64,000 bases of DNA from Pempheris klunzingeri (GCF_042242105.1 NC_092031.1:17719662-17783661), one strand, 5' to 3'. Positions 10,800-24,570 are shown, counted from the stretch's first letter. Translations and numbers: made by a program. Notes: generated by a model not told the origin, from the letters alone.

Positions 10800-13700
10800 A
10801 CTGTTGTATTTTTAAACAATAATGGTCCAAATAGTCTGAATATTCCTTCCATTTATGTCCATTGCCTGTTGCGACCATATCATGAACTTACCAATTTTAC
10901 CCTCAGTTAAAGAGATGATTAAAAGAAACCAGGAGTTCACAGTGTTGCACTGTGTTGAGAAAGGTGTTGCACTGTGTTAAACAGAAACAGGAACTTGGGG
11001 ACTCTCTTCATGACTTCCTGCAGTATGGACTGTGTCTGGTGGCCAAATACAGAGACATCTTCCCCCCGACTCCCAGAGCCACCCCGAAACTACACACCCT
11101 GCTCAGGTACACACAAGGCCGTGTGTTTTTCCACACACTTGTTGTAATTAAATACAAAGTTTAAGCAGTGCATGAGTGTGTCTTTTCTGTCAGGATATTG
11201 GTCCAGATCTGTAAGACTCAAGCGTTTCAGAAACTGAACCCAGCACAGTTTGAGTTACATGATGAGGTCAGCGACGCCATTAAGGTCAGTAATCATGCTA
11301 ATGAGATTGTTATTAACAGTCTGCGTGTGTGTTTAAGTCTTTAATGACATATAACGTGACTTTTATGTCAGAGAGGTACACAGGAGTGGTTCACCATCAA
11401 GAAGGGATTGCATCAGCCAATGACCAAGGTAAAGACAAGCGTCACATTGTCTCTGGAATTGAAACTGATATGGTTTCTCCATTTTCTTTCATATCACTAA
11501 ATTCATGTTTTTCTTGCACCACGCTGACATGCAGGACCTGTCTGAGATTGTGAGCGCCCTCTCGAGTTTGATCGGGGAGGTGCAGGAGGACATAAAACAC
11601 AACAAGGATGTCTGGAATAGAGTATTTGTCAGGTAAGGTGGGACCACTAGTACCAGCTCTGGCTTCTCTCCTTTAATAGACAGGCTTTTTGACTCGGTGT
11701 AACAAACAAACACTGATTATGGCTGTTTTCCTTGTGTTTTTCTTCTCATGATTGTAGCGCCGTGCAAGTGGATGTGTTCACTGTTGTCTATAAGAGGTTT
11801 GACTCCCTGGTAGGTAACAGTTTGAGTTTGAGTTGAGTTGAGATCATTTTTTTGCACCACGTAAAAGAAGATGGACACATTATGAAATCCACACGAGAGA
11901 AAAAAGTACAGAAAACCGAAAACACACAGCTCAGATTCATACACACGACACCAGAGGTTACAACAGGTGTTGTATGTAGTTCACGTCAGGTTCCCAGATT
12001 TGACAGAATTGGTCTTTTTGATGACTCAGTATCATCTCACCCCACTTTCTCTCCTCTTCCCTCCATAGCTTGTGAACGAGGTGAGGGAAACCTTATCCCT
12101 GATTGAGGGTCAGATGGAGCAGCCTCTAGCCAAGAGCCTGTTCCCTGTCTACCTGAGCCTGCAGGCCATCCACAAAGACAAGGCCTTCTTACAGAGGAGG
12201 TCAGTCATCACACACACACACACCAGACTGTACAGCAGTTATTCCCAATCCTGTTTATCTGACAGCTGTTTCCTCCACCTCCCTTTATTATAAGTAATTA
12301 TAAATTATAAGAGTTTTTGATTTTGTTTCAGGGGATTTCTTGAGCTGACAAACTTTCAGGAGGGCTTCAGAGAGGCACTGCCCTACTGGCTGAACCAGGC
12401 GTTCAGCACAACTCAGGACAGGGTGGAGAGGGCCGTGCAGGTGGACCAGGTGACGCTCGTGTTTTGATGTTTTGCTGTTATGATAAACGTGGTTTATTAC
12501 TTTTGTTTCAAACGTATTATTTCCATGAAACTCTCCTCACCAGCTCCAGCCCCTGCAGTCTGGCGCCGTGCCCATAAAACACAGCTCCTCAGCAGTGGAC
12601 CTGGTGGCATGTATCCAGCCTATCTGCCAGCTGTGGGAGCAGCTGTCCTGGCCCGACCCCGAGGAGGCCTTCATGCTCATGGTCAAACTCACTGAGGTGC
12701 AGTTTCCTCGCGTTGATAACATGGTCCTGATCGACAGTTTCACTGCTCAGATTATCTGAATGTGGTCGATCTTTGCTTTCTGTGTCTTCAGGATGTGTGT
12801 AAGATTGTGGTGAACTACTGTCACACCCTGAAGGAGAGGGTCAGGGTGCTGTCTGAGAACTCCGACCACGGCAGCGCCATCAACATGGTAAGGACAGACG
12901 GACTGTGTGCTGGAAATAATTCTCATGCTATTTACGCACATCTCAAACCGCTCTCCTCTCCCTGCAGCTGTGTGTGGTGGTGAACGACTTGGAGCACTTA
13001 CGGTCGGTGCTGACACGACTTCCCACGCAGCTGAACTGGGCCGGGCTTCGGGACCGGACCCAAAACGTCATAGGGGAAAGCCAGTTCCACAACACTCTGC
13101 CCTTGCAGCTCCAGCAAGCCCAGGGCATCCTCGGCCGAGAGATCCGCTCCGCTCTGGACACTCTCGGGAAAAAGGTGTGACACTAAACACGTAACATTTA
13201 ATCGCCAGAACGTCATTGAAAAAGAAAAGCCTTCAACGTGACCTCTGCCCTGTCTCTTCAGTTAAACACAGACATTGAGACTCATGTCAGAAACATGTCG
13301 ACCAGGCGGAGGATTCCCTCCAAGTCCACAGAGGATGTAGGTGAAAATCACTGCCAGTCAAAACACAAATGCAGATGCCTTTTACAAGCGTGCTTGATAT
13401 TCAGCTTCTCCTCCGTTTTAGGCCGCAGCCCCACTGATGCGCTACCTGGAGCAGGAGCTGCACTACATGAACGAAAACCTGGTTCAAGAGAACTTCAACA
13501 GGTTCCACGTGTTACTCATTTTCATCCATTTAATCCATTTCCTCACTCGGCATCCCCTCGTGACATCGTGCCCCTGTTTTCCCTCTCATGTCCAGTCTCC
13601 TGACTCCTCTGTGGAACAACTCAGTGAGGATCCTCCACCAGGTGGCTACTCAGCATCCACAGCAAGAGGGGCTCATGGTGTTCTGCCAGAGACTGCTGTA

Positions 13701-15720
13701 TACACTGCAGGTCGGTCCTCAGCTACCTAGGGTATAAGAAAGCTTTTGTAGTGAAGCAGCGAGTGAAATGTGCTCAAGAGACTTTTAGCTTAGCATAAAG
13801 ACTGGAAGCCTTACTGGAAGCCTTACACGGCCTTATGGGACTTTTTATTTCCTTTATTTCAGTGCCTGGAGCAGTGCTTCCACGCTGAGGGGAACGGGCT
13901 GCCTCTGAATACACTCCACTCTAATGATTACAAGGTGAATAAGTGAAGCCAACAGAAGACTGAAATAACAAAGTGGAAATACTCGTCTTTCATTGTTCTC
14001 TCCCGTGTGTCCAGGCTCTCAAAGCTCACCTGACTCACAACTCTCTGAGCTGCAGGCAGCTGGTAGAGAAGTTCCTCGAAAGGAAAATATGGGAGCAGGT
14101 GAGACAGGTGAAGGAACACACTCTCAGACTACAGCAAACACAGGCCAACCGTTCACACCTCCTTTGGTTTCTCCTGTTTGCCCAACAGAATGTGTACAGT
14201 GGAGAGAAATACGGTGCAGTCACCCTCCTCACGTCCTACAGGAGATCGGACCAAAGACTCAGAGTTGAGGTGCTGAATGCAGTCAACCTCCTTCCGATGG
14301 ACTCTAATGGTAACACTAACTACGCTAATGGTCACAGCACAGATGCTTTACAGAAAAGGTGCATTGCTTTGACACGTTGATGCTTCTGCCAGGTTTTAGC
14401 GATCCCTTCGTGCAGCTGTGTTTGGAGCCTAACCACATTTTTCCTGAGGTGGAGCCTCGCTGCACTCAGATCAAAAGCTGCGATCTCAACCCCCTTTTTG
14501 ATGAGGCTTTTGAATTGTAAGTCGTTGATCTTATATTAATAAATATTCTGTGTCCCTCTCTCACAAGTGAACCTGCACAGTTGTTCGCTTTCAGGATGTT
14601 TCTGACCTCCTTCACTTCCTCTGCTCTCTGATCACAGTCTGGTATCCCTGGATCAGTGCCAGGCTCTGGGGGCCTGCCTGGTGGTGACGGTTCTGGACCA
14701 TGACACCTTGAGGACTGATGACTTTGAAGGCGAGGCCTTCCTGGCCCTCAAGGCCATACCAGGAGTAGGTGGGGGAAGGGAAGTAGACGGACTCAGCAAA
14801 CTGCCAGACGCCATCCCTGCACAGATCCGACTGCCTCTGATGCACCCGAAGCCCAATGGTACGATGGGTCAGGGGGTTCAGACCTCTCTTTTTAACCAGG
14901 GCATGACTGGACTAACCTGTTATGGGGCCCTGAGAAAAAACAAGAGATGCTGGGCCCCTGTTACATCCTCTTTATCCCACTTGAAAGGTCCAGTGTGAGT
15001 TCATGGGTCTATCAACAGAAATGGAATATAGTATTCATAGCCATGTGCCAGTCGAATACAATCACCTAAAACTAAGGATTGTGAATGAGCCCTTTATAAC
15101 TTCCTACAGTGCAAGCCTACCATGCTGCCCCTACATATTTGTACAGTAGCCCAGAATGGACAAACAAGGGCTTTTTGAATTCTTACATTCCAGTGGCAGC
15201 TGAACTTTTGTGGTGTAATTACACCGGTTTTAAGGCAAAGACAGATAAAGGAATACCACTTTGTGTTGTGGCAAGTGGAGGATCATACTTATTGCTTAAA
15301 ATAAGAAAAAGAAAGGCAGCGTGACTCCTTGTTGTCTACCATAGCTTCTCTGCACGCTTGGAAAGGGAGGGGGGAGGCGAGGGATATTCAGTTGATTGTG
15401 ATCTGCAACCTCATCACCAGATGCCACTTGATTCTACACACTCTACTTACACTTTTTTTTTTTTACAGGTCTCTCATGAAACCAGACAACTGGCATTATT
15501 CTATTAGTAATTTGTACCTGGCAAGTTCTGTTTTCATTCATTTGGTATTTGATGGAGAATTTGAGCCCAATTTTTGTTCCTGTCTTGTTTTTGTGTACTT
15601 TCTCCAGAGGACAGCATTCTGAGGTTACTGGAGTCCAGGAAAGGAGAGCGAGAGGCTCAGGCCTTCGTGAAGAAGCGAAGACAGAGAGAGAAACAGTCCC
15701 AGGAAGGGGTTCAGCCGTAA
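5174..15720 (+). CDS. unc13d: protein unc-13 homolog D (Munc13-4)
   Basis: Munc13-4 primes secretory lysosomes and lytic granules for fusion, bridging Rab27a on the granule and SNAREs at the membrane (family knowledge). 33 exons: 5174-5233, 6126-6152, 6991-7047, 7136-7243, 7353-7412, 7594-7660, 8318-8498, 8583-8627, 8706-8777, 8858-8927, 9025-9129, 9523-9615, 9728-9828, 10363-10480, 10985-11106, 11194-11284, 11372-11428, 11535-11632, 11758-11809, 12069-12199, 12332-12449, 12544-12696, 12792-12887, 12968-13174, 13262-13336, 13422-13501, 13596-13710, 13863-13934, 14015-14098, 14189-14309, 14393-14516, 14638-14858, 15608-15720. They sum to 3294 nt, or 1097 aa; the human protein is about 1090. 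C2A spans about 105-265 with GLSDPYC and MWDKDEE calcium loops. The central MHD/MUN region includes [10 protein letters not shown] and [11 protein letters not shown]2B (about 910-1065) has DSNGFSDPF and [11 protein letters not shown]. The C1 domain of other Munc13s is absent, as expected for this member. The exact acceptor at 10985 is uncertain (10991 also fits). Confidence 0.95.
6285..6660. mobile_element. percomorph interspersed repeat, copy A (unc13d intron 2)
   Basis: Holds phrases I associate with a widespread percomorph non-autonomous repeat: CCATGTTCGCCATCTTAGTT, AATTAGCGCTAAACACAATG, CAGCTGAGGCTGATGGGAAT and ATGGCAATTCATCCAGTAGT. A related copy in inverted orientation sits in intron 6 (7765-8075). 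Borders are approximate. Confidence 0.65.
7765..8075. mobile_element. same repeat family as 6285-6660, inverted copy B (unc13d intron 6)
   Basis: Contains GACATTCATGCTCCCCTCAG followed by GATGAATTGA, and CATCTAGCACCATCAGCAG. The block near 7860-7925 reads as a diverged reverse complement of the 6555-6605 part of copy A (TTATCTCAACA against TGTTGAGATA). Borders are approximate. Confidence 0.6.
9207..9494. mobile_element. TTAA-bounded non-autonomous DNA element in unc13d intron 11
   Basis: TTAA stands at both ends (9207-9210 and 9491-9494). From each end inwards the sequence reads TTAACCCT and later CCTAAGGGTCAAAAATGACC, on opposite strands, so the element has imperfect terminal inverted repeats. 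The TTAA ends fit a piggyBac-type non-autonomous element. It is about 288 bp long, and its right arm carries about 20 extra bases between TTAACCC and the inner palindrome. A retroposon tail is nested inside. Confidence 0.7.
9280..9345 (+). mobile_element. retroposon 3' tail nested in the TTAA element
   Basis: CTGAGATGACTTGTGTTGTG, then CGCCATACAAATAAAATTGA and a degenerate AATTG/GAATT tail. It shares the terminal module seen at 4144-4232. Confidence 0.6.
10765..10800. repeat. compound (TA)n(TG)n microsatellite
   Basis: About nine TA units run directly into about eight TG units in the intron before the exon at 10985. Confidence 0.9.
13780..13835. mobile_element. short interspersed-repeat fragment (unc13d intron)
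   Basis: The phrase TTAGCTTAGCATAAAGACTG followed by GAAGCC resembles a common percomorph repeat core. The stretch also holds a 12-base direct duplication (ACTGGAAGCCTT). It is too short to classify. Confidence 0.4.
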
Positions 15721-17500
15721 CAGACACACACGCAATTTCTTCCTCCAAAAATATACAATTTGCTTTAATGATCTGTACCAAAACAAGAAAAATCCACTCA
15801 GAAAGAAACACTGGATGAGTAGTGTGGACTGTATGCTGAGCATGGGTTTACCAAAGACCATCACAGTGATCATGAACACTTTCACACCTGCATTTAAACC
15901 TCATACACCTTTACATATATGTCTGCTTCCTGATGTTTTGTCTAATCAGTGCAAGAGATAAGTATGACATCACTTAACTATGTGATGAGATAAAAATAAG
16001 ACATACTGAACTGTCGAAGATGACTACAAATATAAAAATTTTGGCAGAGAAACTGTCATACATTGATTTTTAACATAGCAAATAAGCCGGTTTTAAACAA
16101 AAAATGTGTATGTTTCAGTTAACATGAAAAGTATTTAAGGAAAAAATTAAAAATATGTAATTTTAAAGACTACACAAGTTGACCGAGTACATTTGTCTTG
16201 ATTGTGTTAACATGCTTTCCTCTTCCAGTTTATGTAGAAGAATATTAGAGAAAACCTGAGAGCTTTAACAGAGGCCATCTGTTGTAAATTCAAACAAATA
16301 TTACTAAACTTTTAAATATGTTCTGTTATTATTCAACAGTAATTGAACATTTTTAAATTTCTTTCACTAAAAAACACCTATGGAAAAAGAAATTCAATAT
16401 AATCTAGACAAGTGCTACCAGCAGACTGGTACGACGGCCCCCTTTTGGCTGTAGCAATAGAATAGGTTGTCTGGATGAAACTAAATATGCCCTTTAAGTG
16501 TTTTCAATCAGACCTGTTTGTTCAGACATCTCATCACCCTCGAAAAATAAAATAGCTGCTAACCTGCTGCCTCATCCATCCATGTAGAAACTTTTAAGGA
16601 CTTTGTTGTCGCACGACTAAATATGCCTCTTTCCAGAATTTGTAGCGCAGTTACTCATAATAGCCGACGGCTACCGGGCCACCAGGCATCAGCCAAGAAG
16701 ATAAGTGTAGTTTTACATTCACTTCTGTGTTGTCACAAAGCATCTGCATCTCATCCATAAGCACTGGTATGCTTCAATCCATTTGGCATACACAGTTACT
16801 TTAGTAGGAAATACTCCTCACTTTAACCGCTCGTCACTAGAACTGCTCCCCACTGTGGATTCTTACAACTGCAGTCTATGAGGACTGTGGATTATCACGA
16901 GTAATGGTCTTGCTTTCTGGAAAGAGACCTAACAGTTCAACTTTCATATGAAATGTTTAGGAGAAACCAAATGCCATTGACCTTTGTGGTGCTAAGGTGA
17001 CAGTGGGCATCTTTAAACCTCAGAAAATCACGCAGAAACTGTCCGGGTATGTAAATATCATTCCACAAATGTGTTTCCTTTATGCTTTGAAACATATCAA
17101 AAATATGATTTAGAACTATGTATGCAAATGTTTCATAGTTAGTTAGAGAAGAAATAACAGCAGGTCTTAAAGTTATTTTCACAAATCAAGAACAGGGGTT
17201 AAAAACAGTGTCGCTGGTCAATAGCAATAACTAGTAAAATGTATTGTGTTCCATGGGTAACACTGGAAATATTAATAATCCTTAATTCCACATTAAGAGC
17301 TTTCACTTAGTGACCTATGCTCATTAAGATGGTCATTCATCAGTAAACGTCATCTTAAAAATATAAAACCACATCAGTGCTCGTGTTGTCACCACATTAT
17401 ACGATGACCTCGACATCATTTTTGAGATCCAAGGCTGGTATCTGTGGAATCAGGACTGACTGGTCTGGAATCTGTCGTGGTCCAAACGGGGGGTGTGAGG
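15721..17500. other. convergent 3' UTR region of unc13d and unk
   Basis: No exon is visible. The AT-rich stretch after the unc13d stop (15718-15720) and before the unk stop codon (17501-17503 on the minus strand) should hold both 3' UTRs. A plus-strand AATAAA lies at 16546-16551. I could not pick a definite unk polyadenylation signal. Confidence 0.55.
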
Positions 17501-20500
17501 TCAAGAGAGCTGCTGCTCCAGGGTCTGTTCGGGGCAGAGTGGGCACTCTGTGGAGGTGGAGCAGCTCTCACACTGTAGTCCATGGCCACAGGGCAGGGAC
17601 ACTGAGCCCTGCTCTCCACATGTCACACAGCACTGTCTCTGTTTCCTGTACACCACCTTGGAAAACACAGGGAAACATGTCGACCTCTCAAAGTCAAGAA
17701 CGTTGGATGATGGAGGGGACAACACATGCTGTTCGCCACTATTTTGAGAGCAAAGGAAAACTAAACTATAGTATGCTAATGTGCACTTGGTTCTCTGAGA
17801 ACTTGCAATGAGCATTTCTGGTTATTTCTGGCACTTTGTGAACCATAAAAAATAATCAAGACATTATTGCTGGATTATTTCGTAACTCAAATAATAAGAG
17901 GTGTTAAAGTCAAACTTCTTGCCACTTTTATGTGGATGTCCAACCAGTGTTGATGGTAAGTTGTCCACTGCAGCAATAAATACCTTTGTGTGTGCTATAT
18001 TGACCAAGAAAGATGAGTTGTTCTCGCAGGACTGTGCCAGAACTGCATACATTTACCATGATGCATTGCACACGAGCCTCTGTCTCCCAACCCACAAATC
18101 CTCTCTGCTGTCTTGTGGGTACTGTCAGACGCAGACAGCTCACAAACTTAACCAAACCTGCCTATGGTGAAATTCATTGCAACAGAGCAGGTTGATTACC
18201 CAGGCCGACAGAGCCTGCAGTTCTTCCTGGTCACCAGTGCTGTCATTTGAGTTGTCAGCGACCAGAAGAAAGTACGACAGATTTTTTTTATATATTTTTT
18301 TAATATATTTTCAGAAAACTCAGTTTTCCCAATCAATACAGCGCACACTGAGGTATTTTTTCTTCAATTGCCAGTAACCCTGATTGGACATCCATGTGAA
18401 CATCCAACATCCAAGTTGTTGTGTTTTACCTTATTACCTAAATTACTTTAAAACTTTAAAAATGCCAATAAGCACTGTCTGGCTACAGTGTTAGTGTTGA
18501 TGTGTACAAACTATTTAATCAGAACACACCATGTTGGGGCCGTATAAATTTAGGTTTACCACGCAGGTCTTTATGCTGACTCACATACGTGTAAGTTCTG
18601 AGTCAGTGGTATTACCTGTTCCACAGCGTGTAAGCAGCTACAGAGCTGAGCCTGCAAACTGAGGACTGACTCTAAGGGCAGCCGGTGTAGGAGCTGGAGT
18701 TGGTGCAGTGCTAGATGGGGATTGTCTCCGCTCCTTAGGCTCTCCAGCGCCTCCTGCAGGAGAGACGCCTGTCTCTGTGCCTCCTCCTCAGCCTGCCTGG
18801 CTCTCTCTGCTTCCATGGCTAATCGTGCTGCATGCGCACGGGACTCCTCTGCATCTGCTTTCAGCGCAGCCCACGACTACAAGAGGAAGAATACGGGAAT
18901 TCAAAACTCAGAATTCAAAACTGGTTTAACTGGATATACTAATGTTTATGCAATATGCATAAACATACAAGCCTCTGCACCACAAACAGCTATTTTACAG
19001 ACATGCATGCACACATGTCCCACTACCTACCTACCTGAGCTGTGTGTCTCCAGCTGTGACCCCACTGCTTGAGTGCCCTATGGGCCTCCTCCAGCTCCTG
19101 TTTGAGCCTAGAAGTCTCTGCACAGGGGCCGGAGGGCAGCAGGGTGGGGGGCGTGCCAGGGGAACCCTGGCCTGATGGGAAGTGCTCCCAGATATTAGTG
19201 CTCATACCATTCAGACCTACAAAAAAAAAAAGAATAGATATAAACAAAATGATATCATCCCTCCCTGCACCACTTGATGTCTTTAATCAAATGCCACAAA
19301 CCTAAAGAACTATGAGATGGTCCCAAGAAGGTGCTTTCTGATTGGCCAGGTTGTGACAAGTGAGTAGAAAAGAATGGTGAGGCGTGCGGCCTGATTGGGG
19401 GAGATGGCGAAGGGGAGCTAAAAGGAGCAGAGCTGCTAAAGGATCCTGGGATATTGACTGGAGCTGAGCTCTGAAACTGGCTACCTCCTATAAAGGCAAA
19501 GAGACAAATCATTATGAGTTATATTTAGGTGCGCTTCTAAATGGTGTTTTGCTCTCGTGTCTTTGAAATACCGAGCATGACTCCCACACTGGGCAGAGCA
19601 GAGCTGCTTTCCAAGCTCCTCTCCAACGCCGACACACCAAAATCGTTCAGGTCAAGATCATCCAGGGCTGACTCTGGAACACGAACACCACGAGAGCAAT
19701 TAGTCAGATTTAGAGTTACACAACTGGTGCTTACACAACAACACTGGACATCTTCACTTACCAACAACTGACTCTACAGTCTCACTGGTGGGGTAAAAGG
19801 GCAGGGCGTTAGCGTTCATGCCAGAGGAGATGCTAGATCCAGGGGGTCCGAGGGGGGCGGGGCTGGGTGGTGTGGCGGCCAGACTGGAGGGAATGCTGGA
19901 GGACAGACTCAGAGGGCTGCCCACAGGCAGAAATACTAACAAGTCCTGCAGGAGAGCCAAAGTGGAATGTGGTGTTTGAAAGAAACAGTTGTTACTTTAA
20001 ACTTGTGTCCTTGCAGCAAGACTACATTTAACAGAAAAAAAGTATGTATTCCTGAAGAAAAAACGTGGACCAATTTTAGACCACAAGACACACAACCACC
20101 TTGTATGTGAGCGTGTCACTGTACCTGTTTGCTTTGCGTTGAGGCTAATTCTCTGTTGCGCTGCTCAAGAGCAAAACTCCTTTGCTTAGCCTGAAACCAC
20201 AAACGACACAAGAATGCTAACATGAAAACATGCTGGATGAGCCTCTCTGCAGTAACTATGACTTCAATCAAGAGATTTTCCTTTGTTTCATTTAATAGTG
20301 TCAAATAATGCCAAGTCCCCCTTTTTCACTGTCCCTCCGCTGCATTTCTATACATTCATTGCTTCCCTCAGACCTTAAAGCCTTACACTCTGTTTTACAT
20401 ATTTATCTCCTCTATATATAGATCTTTATACATCTTTATTGCATCACACAAGTGTACTGGTACAACCAAAAAGACAATACCTTGAACACCTTGAATCTTG

Positions 20501-23500
20501 AATCTCTCACCTGGTCCTCCCTCTCAAATCCGGGCGCTCTGCAGTAGCCTCCCTCTCCGGCCCAGGGAGACAGCGGCTCCGCTCCCCCACTCACGTCCTC
20601 ACACAGAGACAAAACGCTTCCCAGCAGCCCCTGCTCTGCTACACGCGACCCCGCAGATGGGGAGAAGGGGTCTGAAACTGGGCCAGAGGCAGAGCCCATG
20701 TTGTGTCTGCTGGGACTTGAAGAGGCTTCCTGGGCAGGATGAGGGTCTGGAGGTCTGGGGGGTGGAGGGGAGCTCGGTGTGGGGAATGATGGCTCCTCGG
20801 GAACAAAGGGCTCTGGATGAGGTTTAAAAATCAAAATAGAAAAGAGGATGTTACATTGCATCAAATGGATGTTGAGAGATGTTTAGAAATGCATCGTGGG
20901 TACTCACTTTCAACATGAGCAAAGGCACAGAAGGGCCCTCTGGGACAGCTGCCACACTGCTGCATGTCGTTACACTTACTGGATTTATAGATCTGTGGCA
21001 AAGAAACAAAACACACGTTGACACTCATCTCCTGTGATTTCTGGTTTAGATTCTATGAGGTCTCTGCTGAATCAGACAAACCTCTGGGTGGAACTGTTGT
21101 TCTGTTCTTGTGTGGCAATACTGACATCCCTCTGCTCCCTCACATTTACTGGGATCCCCCCATTCCTCACTCTGTTTCACAGCTGGACACGGCAGCGCTC
21201 TGTGGCAAGAAGGAACAATCGCGTTAATAAAAACATTCACAATCAGCCAAAAATAGCTTCCAGTGATTTTCTTTGACATGAAGTGATGGAGCACCTGTAT
21301 TTGTGCTTGTGCGGACTGCGCCTCCGGTCTTTGCTGTTATGGTAGTATGGACAGGCGTAGCCTTGACGGCACAGACGAGGTGGTTTCTTACAGAGTTCTG
21401 TCTTGTAGTGGGACAGCACGTAGTTGTTGTCTAAAGACAAAGGAGGACAACGAGGCAGACAGATGGTAAGGGCTGGTCAAGAAACATTCCACATCAAACC
21501 CTCGTTTCGTTCTGAACCCCTGCTGAAGTGCTTTAACACAGATATACCTTGCCAGCGTGGTTCTTCGCTCAGGATCTTCTCTATGAGGGCTGTGCTTGCT
21601 GCCTGTCCAGACTGTCCGTCTCCTCCACCGCCCTCTGGGGCCCCCGAGCCTCCCTGAGAGTCCATCACCTGCACTTCTCTGTCAAATCCACAGTGCAAAG
21701 AGACTGTAAACAACTACAACACCGATACACATCCAGAAACCAATATGAAGCGGACGGTTACATGATAGAATAAAGTTCTTTTGGCACCTGATGTCATAAA
21801 CAGGGCTGCGCAAGTCATGCGATCCGTGTGCAAAGGCACAGTGGGAGCCGTTTTTGCTGCAGTGGCCTTTTGCATCAGTTTCATGGATACATGATCCAGT
21901 CTTGTAGTAGCGAAGGTGGTACCTGCGCTCGGTGTCACCTGCTGTCCGATGTAGAAACGGGCATCTGGAACACACAGAAAAATGACATTCAAAAGATAGG
22001 TACAAACACAAAGACATGCAGATCTCTGGAGCAAATAGTGTCCAGTAAACAGAGCAGCCATTTAGTTAGCCAGACTATATGCACATGTGGCACACCTCTG
22101 GTTTAAGGCTATTTCATTAATTGTCTTGTCAACCTCACTCGAAGCTGGTAACTAAGACTTCTCACTTTCCTGCATGAGCACAACATGCAGCCTTTCAGTA
22201 ACTACCACGCTACAACCTGACCTTGTCTACACACTGCATGGCTGATTAAATTAACATGACTACTGCTAATGATATGAGCTTTACTGAGCCTGCGGCAACG
22301 TGCTGGTACTTCTCTCACACATCGGCAGAGTCATTTCCCACAACAGACCCCCTAGACTAGGTCACACATCATACATAATATATAACAGATAACACAGGTA
22401 CATTTAGACTACTGTCACTGACACAATTAGATTTCTTTGTATCATTATTAAGTGTTTGCTTGTCTTGACAGACCGAGAGGGAACATGGATTGAACAAGAG
22501 AAAAGGAGAACTGAGGGAGGGACAGATGAGGAGAGGAAAGTGTACCGGCAAGAGGAGCAGGAGAAGAGAAAGATAGAAAGATTGCAGTCCCCCCCCCATC
22601 CACACACTGCCCCCACAGCAAACACTGTACTGTATACTACTGGTGCAGCTTCTGGTTATTTTCATTATCAATTAATCTGCTGATTATTTGGTTGGTTAAG
22701 CGATACATTTTTTTGCTTGTAAATTAATGAAAAATACCCATCACAACTTCCTAGAGCCTAAGGGGACGTCTTGAAGTTGCTTGTTTCGTCTGACTAACAG
22801 TTCAAAATCACTACATTTCCCATCTACAGTGAAATAACGATACAATTATAGAAATCCTCACTTTTAAGAAGCTGGAAAAAGAAAAAGTTTGGCATTTGTG
22901 CTTGAAGGGTGACTCAAAAAACAAAAACTGTAACTGCAAAATGATCTGTAGCAATAGCCTTATGCTGATAACATTCACAAAATATTATGGTTTCGACCGA
23001 ACCCACATGAAAATAAACTTTTCTTTTCTTAAATGTAATATATCCATAAGTAGAACTAAGACTAAAACTTTCAGACCAAAACTTCCAGAGCTCTTTCCAC
23101 TTCTGTGTAACGGTGACAAAGGTTTGGAGAGGAGTCAACTCGCCCCCCCCCCCCCTCGTCTGTCATCCACATTTACATTCCCTTTGTCTGTGACTGGCAC
23201 CAAGTGGGTGCCAAAACACCATGAAGGCTCAGCACATTTCAGTCAAAAACAGACTGACGATGGCTATGTTCAGGTGCTAATGCTCACTTTAAAAGATTAT
23301 GCATCAGACACTATTCTTCCAAGGTGTTCAACTTGACTCACAATTGTGGAGAGGGTGCGTCCCCAATCACTACTCCGCTGAATTTGTCCCACTTGAAAAA
23401 AGATTCTTTGCCATGTAAAGTCCTACTCGTTCATTTACATGCAAAAAGGCTTACAAATGTTAGTGATGAGACAATGCTTTGGACACAGCAAAGTTTAACC

Positions 23501-24570
23501 TCCTCAATAGACCTGGGTCTGTGGAGTTTGTAAACAAAAAGCCAAACGCTGTGAAAAAGCCATGTGCTTTACACAGATGTGTCACCACCAGTCAACAATA
23601 ACGCTTCCCTTTTACAGAGGAGCCTGATTTTTTTCTGTTAAATGTACGGGTCTATGGAATGGCCCCTCGATAATGGTACTTTTACAACGCTGACGTCTCA
23701 GTTGCACTCACTCATCTCCATCAGGGCAGGTGCCTGTTCCCTCATCGTATTTGGTGCAGTAAACATCTGGGCTGTAGTTGAAGGTCCCGTCCCGTCTGCG
23801 GATTGGCCTGCGGCGCCGCTGGTTCAGGAAGTGCCAGTGGAAACAGGAAAAGGGCCTGTGCTGTGTGCATTTATGCTGCACAAACAGGGGGCACTGCTCA
23901 GTTCTGAACTCTTTCAGATATCTGGAAGAGAGGGAAGCAGCAAGAGTGGAGTGCATTTCTAGACAGTGTTCATTGCCTTTAAAAGTGTCTTCCACAAGCA
24001 ATAGTGTATTCATATTCACATACAGCACATTCAACATACTGGCTTATGGTGATAGTGTTTCTGTCTTATTCTCTGCTGCAGTAACAAACCTCTTCCCACG
24101 AAGAGCTAATATATAATGCAACTATGCTAACATTAGGTTTACTCAGCAGTATGACATATTCACAAACACTTGAACTATGCAGTGCCACAAAGCTTCTAAG
24201 AAATGGCTACTGTTTGTGAGTAACGTTAGGCCTCTTTCAAGAGAGCTGCTCCGGTTGGTAACTACATTACCGCTGAATAGCCTTGTTCCAGTCGTTTTAA
24301 AGAATATCAAGCTTACAACTGGCTTATTTTTTCAAATTCAATTTAGCTGTAATTTGGTATAAGCAACTACACGTGAGGTTGTGTACACTTAGCTAGCTAA
24401 TCCAGCTAACTAGCTACGTACGTGTAATGTTGAGGTTTCTCGGGCTGCACGTTCAACACGGTTGCGGGAGATGTCGAGCCCCCTGCGGGCGAGGACGAAG
24501 AAGACGAGGAGGGTCCCCCGGTAGTCGTCGCTGCCGAAGATGACGGCGGCTGTGAGTGTGTTTTAGACAT
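17501..24570 (-). CDS. unk: RING finger protein unkempt homolog
   Basis: Unkempt is a cytoplasmic RNA-binding protein that recognises UAG/U-rich motifs, represses translation and shapes early neurons (family knowledge). 15 exons in transcript order: 24422-24570, 23712-23921, 21788-21964, 21548-21678, 21295-21430, 21082-21199, 20908-20992, 20511-20812, 20125-20190, 19762-19945, 19572-19673, 19302-19487, 19035-19216, 18616-18876, 17501-17656. They sum to 2445 nt, or 814 aa; the human protein is about 810. Six CCCH-type segments lie between residues 55 and 335, for example CPLFVQHKCTQHRPFSCFHW and CNDMQQCGSCPRGPFCAFAH. A Pro/Ser-rich linker follows, then ALPFYPTSETVESVV and SALDDLDLNDFGV. An Ala/Glu-rich coiled coil lies at about 660-760. 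The C-terminal RING has CVTC, LPCGHG, CESC and CPLC. The paralogue UNKL is less likely given the neighbours. Confidence 0.94.
22628..22915 (+). mobile_element. percomorph repeat (TTATTTTCATTATC type), near-complete copy
   Basis: Located in the 1.7 kb unk intron 2. It opens with GGTTATTTTCATTATCAATT, then has CCATCACAACTTCCTAGAGC, TTGCTTGTTTCGTCTGACTA and TCCTCACTTTTAAGAAGCTGG. I recognise this order from a common percomorph non-autonomous element. Fragments recur at 34203-34365, 36380-36430 and 60460-60625. Confidence 0.65.
23144..23156. repeat. poly(C) tract
   Basis: A homopolymer of about 13 C in unk intron 2; assembly length is likely unreliable here. Confidence 0.85.
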